From assembly GCA_023145955.1 (NCBI GenBank), contig JAGLDA010000133.1, positions 1 to 10,759 of the forward strand: 10,759 nt of DNA, in the 5' to 3' direction. Position 1 is the first letter of the stretch. Every line of letters starts with the position of its first letter. The notes beneath the pieces were generated by a model, which had not been told where the DNA came from, searched no databases, and worked only from the letters and a program-made list of their open reading frames with translations. Below, in pieces: positions 1-6,788 of this stretch. Position numbers and translations under genes: made by a program. The DNA is from Bacteroidales bacterium (GTDB lineage: Bacteria > Bacteroidota > Bacteroidia > Bacteroidales > UBA1556).

Positions 1-567
1 GGCACAAACCTAACGCAAGTAGATGGCGATGAGATGTATGGTTTCAAGAAATTTGGATTTAATGTTTCTGGTGTTGCTATTATGCCAATAAAAAGACGGT
101 GGGCATTAAGTATAGAAGCTTCATACTCTCAAAAAGGTTCTTATGAGAAATATCCACGGGAGCAAGACCCAACTAAAGGCTTACCATATTACAATCTTAG
201 ATTAAGCTATGCAGAAGTGCCCTTTATGGTTCATTTTACTGATAAAGAATTTCTTACTGTAGGATTAGGAATGAGCTGGGGCCGACTGGTAGATATGAAA
301 GAAATAGAATGGGGAGAAAAAACTGACGCAAGCTTATATAGTGGCCATTATAACAGAAACGATATTAATGGTATTTTTGACATTAGATTTCCTATGTATA
401 AAGGGCTTAATTTAAACTTCAGATATGCTTACTCTTTTGCCAAAATAAGGACCAGAGAATACAGCGATATTTCCGGAAAATCGTGGTCAAGAGATCAGTA
501 TAATAACATTCTTACTCTAAGATTATATTACATTTTTAACGAAAGAAAAATTGATTATAATGAATAA
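1..567 (+). CDS. PorT-like outer-membrane beta-barrel protein (5' truncated)
   Basis: The frame is open from base 1, so the gene begins upstream; 188 residues and a TAA stop (565-567) are visible. An internal ATG at 34 is probably not the start, because the preceding residues (GTNLTQVDGDEM) fit the first strand of the mature barrel. The protein shows alternating polar and aromatic/hydrophobic stretches typical of amphipathic beta strands (for example ALSIEASYSQKGSY, LNLNFRYAYSF, LTLRLYYIF). The opening G-x-N-x-TQ-x-DGD pattern and a strand ending SQKGSYEKY resemble the Bacteroidota OMP_b-brl_2/PorT family, usually a little over 200 residues with an N-terminal signal peptide; the missing part is therefore likely short. 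Expected location is the outer membrane. PorT itself serves type IX secretion, but many paralogues have no known role, so I assign only the family. The downstream lipoprotein gene starts inside its last codons, suggesting cotranscription. Confidence 0.72.
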   Translation, partial: GTNLTQVDGDEMYGFKKFGFNVSGVAIMPIKRRWALSIEASYSQKGSYEKYPREQDPTKGLPYYNLRLSYAEVPFMVHFTDKEFLTVGLGMSWGRLVDMKEIEWGEKTDASLYSGHYNRNDINGIFDIRFPMYKGLNLNFRYAYSFAKIRTREYSDISGKSWSRDQYNNILTLRLYYIFNERKIDYNE

Positions 568-964
568 AATATTAAAAACATTTTCTCTAATTGGTATAGC
601 AGTAATTATATTTACTTTATTCTCATGCACAGGTTACGATCCACACAATCAGGAGGCACCAAGCGATTTAATTCCTCAAAAGGAGTTTACAAATATTCTA
701 ATTGATGTGCGCCTTACAGAAGTTATTATTAGGCAAGATGTATCAGAGAATAACGGAAATGATGTGGATAGTATAACTAGTTACTATTATAATTTTGTTT
801 TTAAGAAACATAATATTTCTCAAGAGGAGTTTCAAAACTCATTATATTATTATACCAATGTGCCAAAAATATTTGATGAAATAAATAATGCAGTAGTAGA
901 TAGTTTAAATATTATGAAAGAATTAATAAAAAATCCAGAGCTAATAAAACATACAGAAAAATGA
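560..964 (+). CDS. DUF4296-domain lipoprotein
   Basis: A 134-residue protein of unknown function. I choose the ATG at 560 over the TTG at 551, because it puts a short basic N-terminus (MNKILK) directly before a hydrophobic segment (residues 8-21) and a lipobox LFSC with the lipidated Cys at 23. It is therefore probably a lipoprotein, secreted and anchored in the outer or inner membrane. After a short linker, PSDLIP (34-39) followed by KEFTNILIDVRLTE and the later YYNFVFKKHNIS-x-EEF-x-NSL-x-YYTN block match the DUF4296 family, common in Bacteroidota and without a known biochemical role. The start overlaps the end of the barrel gene by 8 bases, and the stop overlaps the next start as ATGA (961-964); both point to translational coupling. 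Family assignment is by remembered motif pattern. Confidence 0.75.
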   Translation: MNKILKTFSLIGIAVIIFTLFSCTGYDPHNQEAPSDLIPQKEFTNILIDVRLTEVIIRQDVSENNGNDVDSITSYYYNFVFKKHNISQEEFQNSLYYYTNVPKIFDEINNAVVDSLNIMKELIKNPELIKHTEK

Positions 965-1380
965 AACTATTGATGATTTATTGTGACAGATTTGCATATA
1001 AGCCAGCTATAAAAACATTAGAAGAGGTAGCAGAACATACTGAAAGCAGAGAGTTCACAAACACTCAAGTTGCATATATTCAAGTAGAAGAAGGTGATGA
1101 AGCTCCTGATAGGCAAAAATCAATTGAGAAGAAATTATTAAATTTCATAAAATGGATTTCAAGAAAAAATAATACTAAAAACGTGGTACTTCATTCTTTT
1201 GCCCATTTGAGTGAAAGCAAGGCGTCACCAGAATTTACTAAGGAGCTTTTTAATAGAATAGAAAAGCGACTTAAGAATGTTGATTTTGAGGTTGCACAAA
1301 CTCCTTTTGGCTATTTTCTAGATTTAGACGTTCAAGCACCAGGTTTTTCGTTGGCAAGAGTATTTCAAGATTTCAAATAA
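961..1380 (+). CDS. Free-standing threonyl-tRNA synthetase editing-domain homologue (DTD-like fold)
   Basis: This 139-residue protein resembles the N-terminal editing domain of archaeal ThrRS (family tRNA-Thr_ED), which has the D-aminoacyl-tRNA deacylase fold and removes Ser from Ser-tRNA(Thr). Matching blocks are the N-terminal strand MKLLMIYCDRF, VVLHSFAHLSESKASPE (75-91, archaeal counterpart VYPFAHLSSELAKP), FNRI (97-100) and PFGYF (115-119, counterpart PFGYY), with G128 and LA (131-132) in register with archaeal GHPLAE. It lacks the synthetase catalytic and anticodon-binding domains, and its length equals the editing domain alone, so it is free-standing rather than truncated. His82 aligns with the archaeal active-site His, but the positions of the archaeal Tyr-Lys pair and Glu hold Phe119, Leu120 and Arg133. 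The activity may thus differ or be lost. Its start overlaps the preceding stop (ATGA), and dtd follows after 4 bases. The homology call is fairly firm; the function is inference. Confidence 0.8.
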   Translation: MKLLMIYCDRFAYKPAIKTLEEVAEHTESREFTNTQVAYIQVEEGDEAPDRQKSIEKKLLNFIKWISRKNNTKNVVLHSFAHLSESKASPEFTKELFNRIEKRLKNVDFEVAQTPFGYFLDLDVQAPGFSLARVFQDFK

Positions 1381-1384
1381 AATT

Positions 1385-1837
1385 ATGAGAGCATTAATAC
1401 AAAGAGTTAGCCAAGCGCAAGTAATTATTGACGGAGATGAGAAAAGAAATATAGCAAATGGCTTATTGATTTTTCTTGGAATAGAAGAAGCCGACACTGC
1501 TGAAGATATAAAATGGCTAAGTGCAAAAATAAGCAAGCTTCGCATTTTTGATGACATAGAAGGAGTAATGAATAATAGTATTTTGGATATTAATGGCGAA
1601 GCCATGGTAATTAGCCAATTTACTTTATACGCCAAAACTAAAAAAGGTAACCGCCCTTCTTATATAAGATCTGCGGATCCAAAAATCTCAGAACCCCTAT
1701 ACTTAGACTTTGTAAAGCAATTTTCTATTGATATTTCCAAATATGTAGTTACTGGTGATTTTGGTGCTCATATGGATATAACGCTCAATAATTCTGGGCC
1801 TGTTACTATTTGGATTGACACTAAAAATAAAGAATAG
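1385..1837 (+). CDS. dtd: D-aminoacyl-tRNA deacylase
   Basis: Complete 150-residue DTD. The enzyme is a cytoplasmic homodimer that hydrolyses D-aminoacyl-tRNAs (and glycine misattached to tRNA(Ala)), recycling the tRNA and keeping D-residues out of proteins. The hallmark motifs are intact: MRALIQRVSQA at the start, SQFTL (77-81), KGNRPSY (87-93), TGDFGAHM (123-130) and NSGPVT (136-141), which contains the Gly-cisPro pair that reads chirality across the dimer interface. Length is typical of bacterial DTD (about 145-150). The ATG at 1385 lies 4 bases after the preceding stop and gives the canonical N-terminus, so the start is secure. It ends the plus-strand run and is followed by a strong terminator. 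Its upstream neighbour belongs to the same fold superfamily, suggesting a small tRNA proofreading cassette. Confidence 0.96.
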   Translation: MRALIQRVSQAQVIIDGDEKRNIANGLLIFLGIEEADTAEDIKWLSAKISKLRIFDDIEGVMNNSILDINGEAMVISQFTLYAKTKKGNRPSYIRSADPKISEPLYLDFVKQFSIDISKYVVTGDFGAHMDITLNNSGPVTIWIDTKNKE

Positions 1838-1856
1838 AAGAAAATTATAGAGCAAA

Positions 1857-1893
1857 AAAAATAGCTACGAAATTAATAATCGTAGCTATTTTT
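1857..1893. terminator. Bidirectional intrinsic terminator between dtd and the acyl-CoA synthetase gene
   Basis: A perfect 14-bp stem (1857-1870 pairing with 1880-1893, core ATAGCTACGA) encloses a 9-base loop. The right arm ends in five T, then ATTT, serving dtd on the plus strand; the left arm begins in an A run (1854-1861), giving a U tract for the convergent minus-strand gene. Its position between two convergent stop codons supports use in both directions. Confidence 0.9.
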
Positions 1894-1914
1894 ATTTACA
1901 ATTTATATTATCAT

Positions 1915-3678
1915 CTATTTGAACATATCGTCAATTAAATGTTGATAAGCTTTCATTACAACAGGGCGTTTTACACTCATCTTAGCTGTAACAAAGCCTG
2001 ATTCAACAGTCCACTCTTCAGCAATTAATCTAAACTGCTTAATTTGTTCGTGGCTACCAAATCTTTTATTTAATTCATTAATATCTTCTTTAATTCTCTT
2101 CTTTACATCTACATTCTCGATGATCTGCTCATTGGTTTTAGCATCACCATCTTTTTTCTCGCACCAATCCTTAATATGCTCAAAGTTAGGAACTATTAAT
2201 GCCGCTGCAAATTTCTGACCCTCACCTACTACTACTATTGAATCGATAAAAGAAGATTCCTTTAGTGTTTCCTCAATAAAACCAGGTGCAACATACTTAC
2301 CCATAGAAGTTTTAAATAGGTCTTTCTTTCTTCCTGTAATTCTCAAGAACTTATTGTCTATAAGCTCTCCCAAATCACCAGTATGGAACCAACCATCAAC
2401 AATAACCTCATCTGTCAGTGCTTTCTCTTTATAATATCCTAACATTAAATTTGGTCCTTTTGTCAAAATCTCTCCATCGCCAGCAATTTTCACATCAATA
2501 TTTGGCAATAATGGACCTACAGAACCTAAAAACAACTCTCCTTTTTTAAGGGTATTAACGCTAATCACAGGAGATGTTTCAGTAAGGCCATAGCCTTCGA
2601 CAACAGGGATTCCTGCAGCCCAAAATATTCTTCCCAAGCGTGGTTGCAATGCTGCACCACCTGATACCATAACTTTCATATTTCCGCCAAAAGCTAATCG
2701 CCATTTAGAGAATACAAGCTTATCAGCAATTGCTAGTTTAATTTTATAAATTGGACAATTCTTTCCTTCCACATTATAATTAAAACCTAATTCAAGAGCC
2801 CAATCAAAAATCTTTTTCTTAACGCCATCTAAAGCTTCTCCTTTTGCTATAATTTTATCATATACTTTCTCAAGCAAGCGAGGCACCGTACTCATCATAT
2901 CCACCTGCAGCTCCTGTATATTTTCAATTATTTTTGCCATATTCTCAGCATAATAAATAGAAATACCATTATATTGCTCCATATAATTCAACATACGCTC
3001 ATATACATGGCATAGTGGAAGAAAACTCAAAGCCTTATGTTCTACACCCAATTGAGGAACCGGAGATGTAGCCAAAGCATTAGAAATTAAATTATTATGA
3101 GATAGCATTACACCTTTCATAGTACCTGTAGTACCTGAGGTATAAATAATAGTAGCCAATTCATCAGTTACAATTCCATCTTGAATAATTTTAAGCTTTT
3201 CTGCTTGTGGATTTTTCTGACCTGACTCTATTACTTCTTTATAATTAGGGGCATGCTCACAATCCGTAAACGAGAAAACCTTCTCTACTGTAGGAGTTTT
3301 AGGAAGTATATCCACAATCTTATTATACATAGCTTTTCCTGCAATAAACGCCATACTAACTTCTGCATGATTAAAAATATATTCGTAATCCTTAGGACTA
3401 ATGGTAGGGTAAATAGGAACATGAATTGCGCCTACTGACGAAACTGCCATATCAATAAAATTCCATTCTGGAGCATTTGGTGAAATACTTGCAATTTTGT
3501 CGCCTTTCTTTACTCCCAAGTTGATAAGCCCATAAGCTAGATCACGTACAATATCATAATACTCTGTAATACTGTACTTTACCCACTCACCATTTATTTT
3601 ACTGGCAAGGGCATCTTCTTTTTGTGGATAGGTGGTTTTGTAATACTCTAAGAAATCAAAAAGTCTTTCTATTTTCAT
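1915..3678 (-). CDS. Long-chain fatty acid--CoA ligase (AMP-forming)
   Basis: A 587-residue member of the ANL adenylating superfamily, of the FAA1/COG1022 type. Expected reaction: fatty acid + ATP + CoA to acyl-CoA + AMP + PPi, in the cytoplasm or at the inner membrane face. Motifs in order: P-loop YTSGTTGTMKG (179-189), LPLCHVYER (220-228), GYGLTETSP (362-370), GWFHTGDLG (429-437, with the ATP-ribose-binding Asp), and the hinge ITGRKKDLFKTSMGKYVAP (447-465). Length is normal for the family, and nothing key is missing. The ATG at 3678 is the natural start, leading straight into the family N-terminus; no clear Shine-Dalgarno precedes it, as usual in Bacteroidota. It stands alone, separated from lon by 436 bases and a terminator, so it is probably monocistronic. 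Exact chain-length preference cannot be read from sequence. fadD would be a possible name, but orthology to the E. coli enzyme is not certain. Confidence 0.93.
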   Translation of the reverse strand: MKIERLFDFLEYYKTTYPQKEDALASKINGEWVKYSITEYYDIVRDLAYGLINLGVKKGDKIASISPNAPEWNFIDMAVSSVGAIHVPIYPTISPKDYEYIFNHAEVSMAFIAGKAMYNKIVDILPKTPTVEKVFSFTDCEHAPNYKEVIESGQKNPQAEKLKIIQDGIVTDELATIIYTSGTTGTMKGVMLSHNNLISNALATSPVPQLGVEHKALSFLPLCHVYERMLNYMEQYNGISIYYAENMAKIIENIQELQVDMMSTVPRLLEKVYDKIIAKGEALDGVKKKIFDWALELGFNYNVEGKNCPIYKIKLAIADKLVFSKWRLAFGGNMKVMVSGGAALQPRLGRIFWAAGIPVVEGYGLTETSPVISVNTLKKGELFLGSVGPLLPNIDVKIAGDGEILTKGPNLMLGYYKEKALTDEVIVDGWFHTGDLGELIDNKFLRITGRKKDLFKTSMGKYVAPGFIEETLKESSFIDSIVVVGEGQKFAAALIVPNFEHIKDWCEKKDGDAKTNEQIIENVDVKKRIKEDINELNKRFGSHEQIKQFRLIAEEWTVESGFVTAKMSVKRPVVMKAYQHLIDDMFK

Positions 3679-3708
3679 AGTAAATTGATTACGAAAAAAT
3701 ACACATAT

Positions 3709-3730
3709 AAGAGCCTATTATACAGCTCTT
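3709..3730 (-). promoter_or_regulatory. Hairpin in the 5' leader of the acyl-CoA synthetase mRNA
   Basis: AAGAGC (3709-3714) pairs with GCTCTT (3725-3730) across a 10-base loop, about 30 bases upstream of the start codon at 3678. In the minus-strand transcript this would be a 6-bp leader stem. The loop contains TATAAT on the minus strand, so the segment could instead overlap a promoter. A regulatory role is unproven, and a stem of this size occurs by chance fairly often. Confidence 0.25.
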
Positions 3731-3779
3731 TTAGTATATTAATTTTCTAGTTTGTGTTATTATTTGTGTTTGTTCAAGG

Positions 3780-3811
3780 CAAATATATAAATATTTTTTG
3801 GATAAAACGAA
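3780..3811 (-). promoter_or_regulatory. Possible Bacteroidota promoter for the acyl-CoA synthetase gene
   Basis: The minus strand carries TATATTTG at 3787-3780, an exact match to the Bacteroidota -7 consensus TAnnTTTG. About 19-20 bases upstream is TCG where the -33 TTG would be expected, so only one box is good. The predicted leader is roughly 95 bases. In such AT-rich sequence the -7 box can arise by chance. Confidence 0.35.
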
Positions 3812-4041
3812 TAAGACATCTATAAATTTATAAAACAAGAAATTACAAATACCGATATTACTGAAATTATCGGTGGCTATATAAATATATTTCTATATAA
3901 CGATATTTTTAAAAACGAAAGCAGTATTCATACCAATTGCTGATTGCCCTTTCGTTAATATGGTTAATACTTAGATTATTATTTTAAATTTTACGTGAAT
4001 AATGTAATTATTAATCACAAAGTAGATACAAATCACACTAC

Positions 4042-4088
4042 AAAAAAAATAGCCTCTTTAGAAGTATAACTACATTCCAAAGAGGCTA
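4042..4088 (-). terminator. Intrinsic terminator of lon
   Basis: TAGCCTCTTT (4050-4059) pairs with AAAGAGGCTA (4079-4088) as a 10-bp stem, extended by GAA/TTC after one mismatch. Read on the minus strand the hairpin is followed directly by eight U (A run 4042-4049). It lies 27 bases beyond the lon stop codon, a classic rho-independent layout. Confidence 0.9.
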
Positions 4089-4114
4089 ATATTTTATAAT
4101 AGCAACTTAATTCA

Positions 4115-6580
4115 CTATTTTATCTTGTCATCTATAAACTTTAGGTTATTATCAACTTTTTGTTTCAAAAGTGCAATGTCAATCACGTCCATAGCATTTT
4201 CTACAAAGTGGAATTTAAGTCCTTTAATATACTTATCGCTTATTTCAGCAATATCTTTCTTGTTTTCTGTTGATAATATTAATTCTTTAATTCCTGCTCT
4301 TTTAGCTGCAAGAATTTTCTCTTTTATACCACCAACCGGCAACACTTTTGACCTAAGAGTAAGCTCCCCTGTCATTGCAATTTTAGACTTAAGCTTACGC
4401 TGTGTGTATGCCGATGCCAAAGCTGTAAAGAATGTAATACCAGCAGAAGGGCCATCTTTAGGAGTAGCTCCCTCAGGAATATGAATATGCACATCGTACT
4501 TTTCAAATGCCACTTGAGGAATTTCCAATATATCTGCATTTGCACGAAGATATTTATATGCAACAGTAGCAGACTCTTTCATAACATCACCAAGACTACC
4601 TGTCATTGAAAAGTTTCCCTTACCTTTACTTAGGCTAACCTCAATAAATAAAATCACCCCACCTACACTAGTCCACGCTAGGCCTGTAACAACTCCAGCT
4701 TGTTTATTATCAATAGCTTTATCTTTTTGAAAACGAGCAGGGCCCATAATATCATAAAGATTTTCCACTTTAAGCTTTGCATCAAAATTTTCATCCATCA
4801 CTATCTTGCGAGCTCTATTCCTAATTACCTTAGCAATAGTTTTATCAAGAGAACGTACTCCCGATTCGCTAGTATAATTATCAATAAGGTCAGTAAGCAC
4901 TTTCTTATCAAAGCTTAGCTGAGCTTTCTTGATACCGTGATCCTTAAATTGTTTTGGAATTAAGTGACGTTTTGCAATTTCTATCTTTTCTTCAATTAAA
5001 TATCCACTTAGGTTTATTATTTCCATTCTATCCAATAATGCAGGATGAATATTTCCCACAGAATTTGCGGTGGCTATAAACATTATTTTAGAAAGATCGT
5101 ATTCAATCTCTAGGTAATTATCGTAGAACGATGAATTTTGTTCTGGGTCAAGAACTTCCAATAAAGCAGACGCAGGATCTCCATTAAATTGATTACCATT
5201 TACCTTATCTATTTCATCAAGTACAAATACTGGATTAGATTTTTTAGCTTTCTTAAGGCTCTGAATAATACGCCCAGGCATTGCTCCAATATATGTTTTG
5301 CGATGGCCTCTAATTTCAGACTCATCGCGCAAACCACCAAGTGCCATACGCACATACTCACGATTAAGAGCTCTAGCAATAGATTTTCCTAAGGAAGTTT
5401 TACCAACACCAGGAGGGCCTACTAAGCAAATAATTGGAGATTTCATATCATTCTTAAGCTTTATAACAGCTAGATATTCCAAAATCCTCTCCTTAATCTT
5501 ATCTAGGCCAAAATGGTCTTCATCAAGAATTCTAGAGGCTTTATTTAAATCAAAATTATCATTAGAAAACTCATTCCAAGGTAGCTCTACTAATGTTTCT
5601 AAGTAATTATATTGAATAGAATATTCAGCAGCAGAAGGATGCATCCTCCCAAGCTTATCAAGTTCCTTATTAAAAAGAGCACTAACATTCTTATCCCATT
5701 TTTTACCTTTAGCTTTAGCTTTTAAATCCTTGATATCTTGTTCGTGAGGACCTCCACCAAGTTCATCCTGAATGGTTTTCATTTGCTGATTAAGAAGATA
5801 ATCGCGCTGCTGCTTATCCATATCAACCTTTACCTTCTCCTGAATATTATTCTTCAGTTCAAGCATTTGAATCTCTTTGGTAAGCAAGGCTAGTAAACTA
5901 TTGGCTCTATTATATAAAGTATCTACTTCCAATAAATTCTGCTTATCCTCCAAGGGACTATTCAAATTACTAGAAATAAAATTCACTAGAAAACGTGGAC
6001 TATCAATGTTTTTTATAGCAAAACCTGCATCACCAGGAATATTAGGATTTAATTTTATTGCTTTCAAAGAAAGATCTTTTATGGAATCCATTAAAGCATC
6101 AAAATCCTTATTATCATCTTCTACCTCATCTACACTTAATGTCGTGATTTTTGCCTTAAAATATGGCTCACTTTGTACCTCTGCATCTAAGTGAATTCTA
6201 TTGCGTCCTTGCAAAATAACTGTTGTAGAATCATCAGGCATCGACAACACTTTTACAACATAGGCCATTACACCATTTTTGTACAAATCATCAAATTTAG
6301 GTTCCTCTTTCGAACCATCAATTTGGGCAACAACACCTAATAGCTTATTTCCTTCCTTAATATCATTGATAAGTTTGGTCGATTTTTCGCGACCAACAGT
6401 AATTGGAATCATTACCCCAGGAAATAAAACGGTATTACGAAGTGGCAGTATCGGTAGTTCTTCTGGAATTTCCTCTTCATCCATTGTGAAATCTTCACCC
6501 TGTGGAAGTAATGGAATAAATTCTGTTTCAGTTTCAACAGTGTCTGTAAGTCTTTGTAATCTATTATCGTCAAAAATCAT
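4115..6580 (-). CDS. lon: ATP-dependent protease Lon (LonA)
   Basis: Complete 821-residue LonA, the cytoplasmic hexameric AAA+ serine protease that degrades misfolded and regulatory proteins. N-terminal substrate-binding domain begins at LPILPLRNTVLFPG (42-55). Next come a coiled-coil region with the conserved QQRDYLLNQQMK (257-268), Walker A GPPGVGKTS (388-396), Walker B VFVLDEIDK (451-459), the sensor segment FIATAN (501-506), and the protease domain with PKDGPSAG (707-714). Catalytic Ser712 and Lys755 are spaced exactly as Ser679 and Lys722 in E. coli Lon. An in-frame TGA lies three codons upstream, so the ATG at 6580 is the first available ATG start. The acidic 40-residue N-terminal extension is usual in Bacteroidota and explains the length above the 784 residues of E. 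coli. No obvious CIRCE-type heat-shock operator was seen. The gene is followed by its own terminator. Confidence 0.97.
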   Translation of the reverse strand: MIFDDNRLQRLTDTVETETEFIPLLPQGEDFTMDEEEIPEELPILPLRNTVLFPGVMIPITVGREKSTKLINDIKEGNKLLGVVAQIDGSKEEPKFDDLYKNGVMAYVVKVLSMPDDSTTVILQGRNRIHLDAEVQSEPYFKAKITTLSVDEVEDDNKDFDALMDSIKDLSLKAIKLNPNIPGDAGFAIKNIDSPRFLVNFISSNLNSPLEDKQNLLEVDTLYNRANSLLALLTKEIQMLELKNNIQEKVKVDMDKQQRDYLLNQQMKTIQDELGGGPHEQDIKDLKAKAKGKKWDKNVSALFNKELDKLGRMHPSAAEYSIQYNYLETLVELPWNEFSNDNFDLNKASRILDEDHFGLDKIKERILEYLAVIKLKNDMKSPIICLVGPPGVGKTSLGKSIARALNREYVRMALGGLRDESEIRGHRKTYIGAMPGRIIQSLKKAKKSNPVFVLDEIDKVNGNQFNGDPASALLEVLDPEQNSSFYDNYLEIEYDLSKIMFIATANSVGNIHPALLDRMEIINLSGYLIEEKIEIAKRHLIPKQFKDHGIKKAQLSFDKKVLTDLIDNYTSESGVRSLDKTIAKVIRNRARKIVMDENFDAKLKVENLYDIMGPARFQKDKAIDNKQAGVVTGLAWTSVGGVILFIEVSLSKGKGNFSMTGSLGDVMKESATVAYKYLRANADILEIPQVAFEKYDVHIHIPEGATPKDGPSAGITFFTALASAYTQRKLKSKIAMTGELTLRSKVLPVGGIKEKILAAKRAGIKELILSTENKKDIAEISDKYIKGLKFHFVENAMDVIDIALLKQKVDNNLKFIDDKIK

Positions 6581-6788
6581 ATATTGTCATTTTGTCATAA
6601 AACATTCATAATATAGCCATAAAATCACCTATTAAGGGACCCATGACTTCACCAATAATTACAACCTATTTATAAGAAACTATGTTTCAAATATTTAGTA
6701 ATAATTCTTTATTTGGCAGTATTTATATAGTCAATAGCTATGCCATTTAATTAGTAATGGATAATTTCTTTTCCAATTCCCAATTAAA
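6581..6788 (-). promoter_or_regulatory. lon leader and promoter region
   Basis: A 208-base gap between the priA stop and the lon start. A candidate Bacteroidota promoter has a -33 TTTG at 6691-6688, a 19-base spacer, and TAGGTTG at 6668-6662, one T short of the -7 consensus TAnnTTTG. The spacer overlaps a short palindrome GAAAC-TAT-GTTTC (6676-6688), which could be an operator but is small. Nearer to lon, the leader holds a chain of overlapping mini-ORFs starting at 6644. No terminator for priA is evident here, so some read-through from priA into lon is possible. Confidence 0.3.

Larger units (their letters stand above)
3679..4040. other. Intergenic region between lon and the acyl-CoA synthetase gene with several palindromes
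   Basis: No convincing coding sequence is seen. It contains a 5' leader hairpin (3709-3730), a possible Bacteroidota-type promoter (3780-3811), a 7-bp palindrome ACCGATA/TATCGGT (3851-3857 with 3868-3874), two copies of CTATATAA (3877-3884 and 3893-3900), and an 8-bp inverted repeat AACGAAAG/CTTTCGTT (3914-3921 with 3949-3956) around a 27-base spacer. The cluster between 3848 and 3956 could be a degenerate repeat element or a cruciform-forming regulatory region; the evidence is only the symmetry itself. Confidence 0.5.

Noticed and set aside
551..559. TTG at 551 as the lipoprotein start
   Set aside because: It adds only three residues before a good ATG at 560, from which the signal peptide and lipobox are already ideally placed.
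1324..1635. 103-residue open frame on the minus strand
   Set aside because: It lies antisense across the editing-domain and dtd genes, both of which have clear family motifs; no recognisable domain.
5298..5606. Plus-strand open frame opposite lon
   Set aside because: Antisense to the AAA+ Walker A region of lon; its sequence is a by-product of conserved codons on the other strand. The same holds for the other plus-strand frames at 4125-4484, 5877-6194 and 6279-6611.
6715..6760. Possible priA terminator with arms TGGCA/TGCCA
   Set aside because: Only five base pairs, a long interior with weak pairing, and no following U tract.
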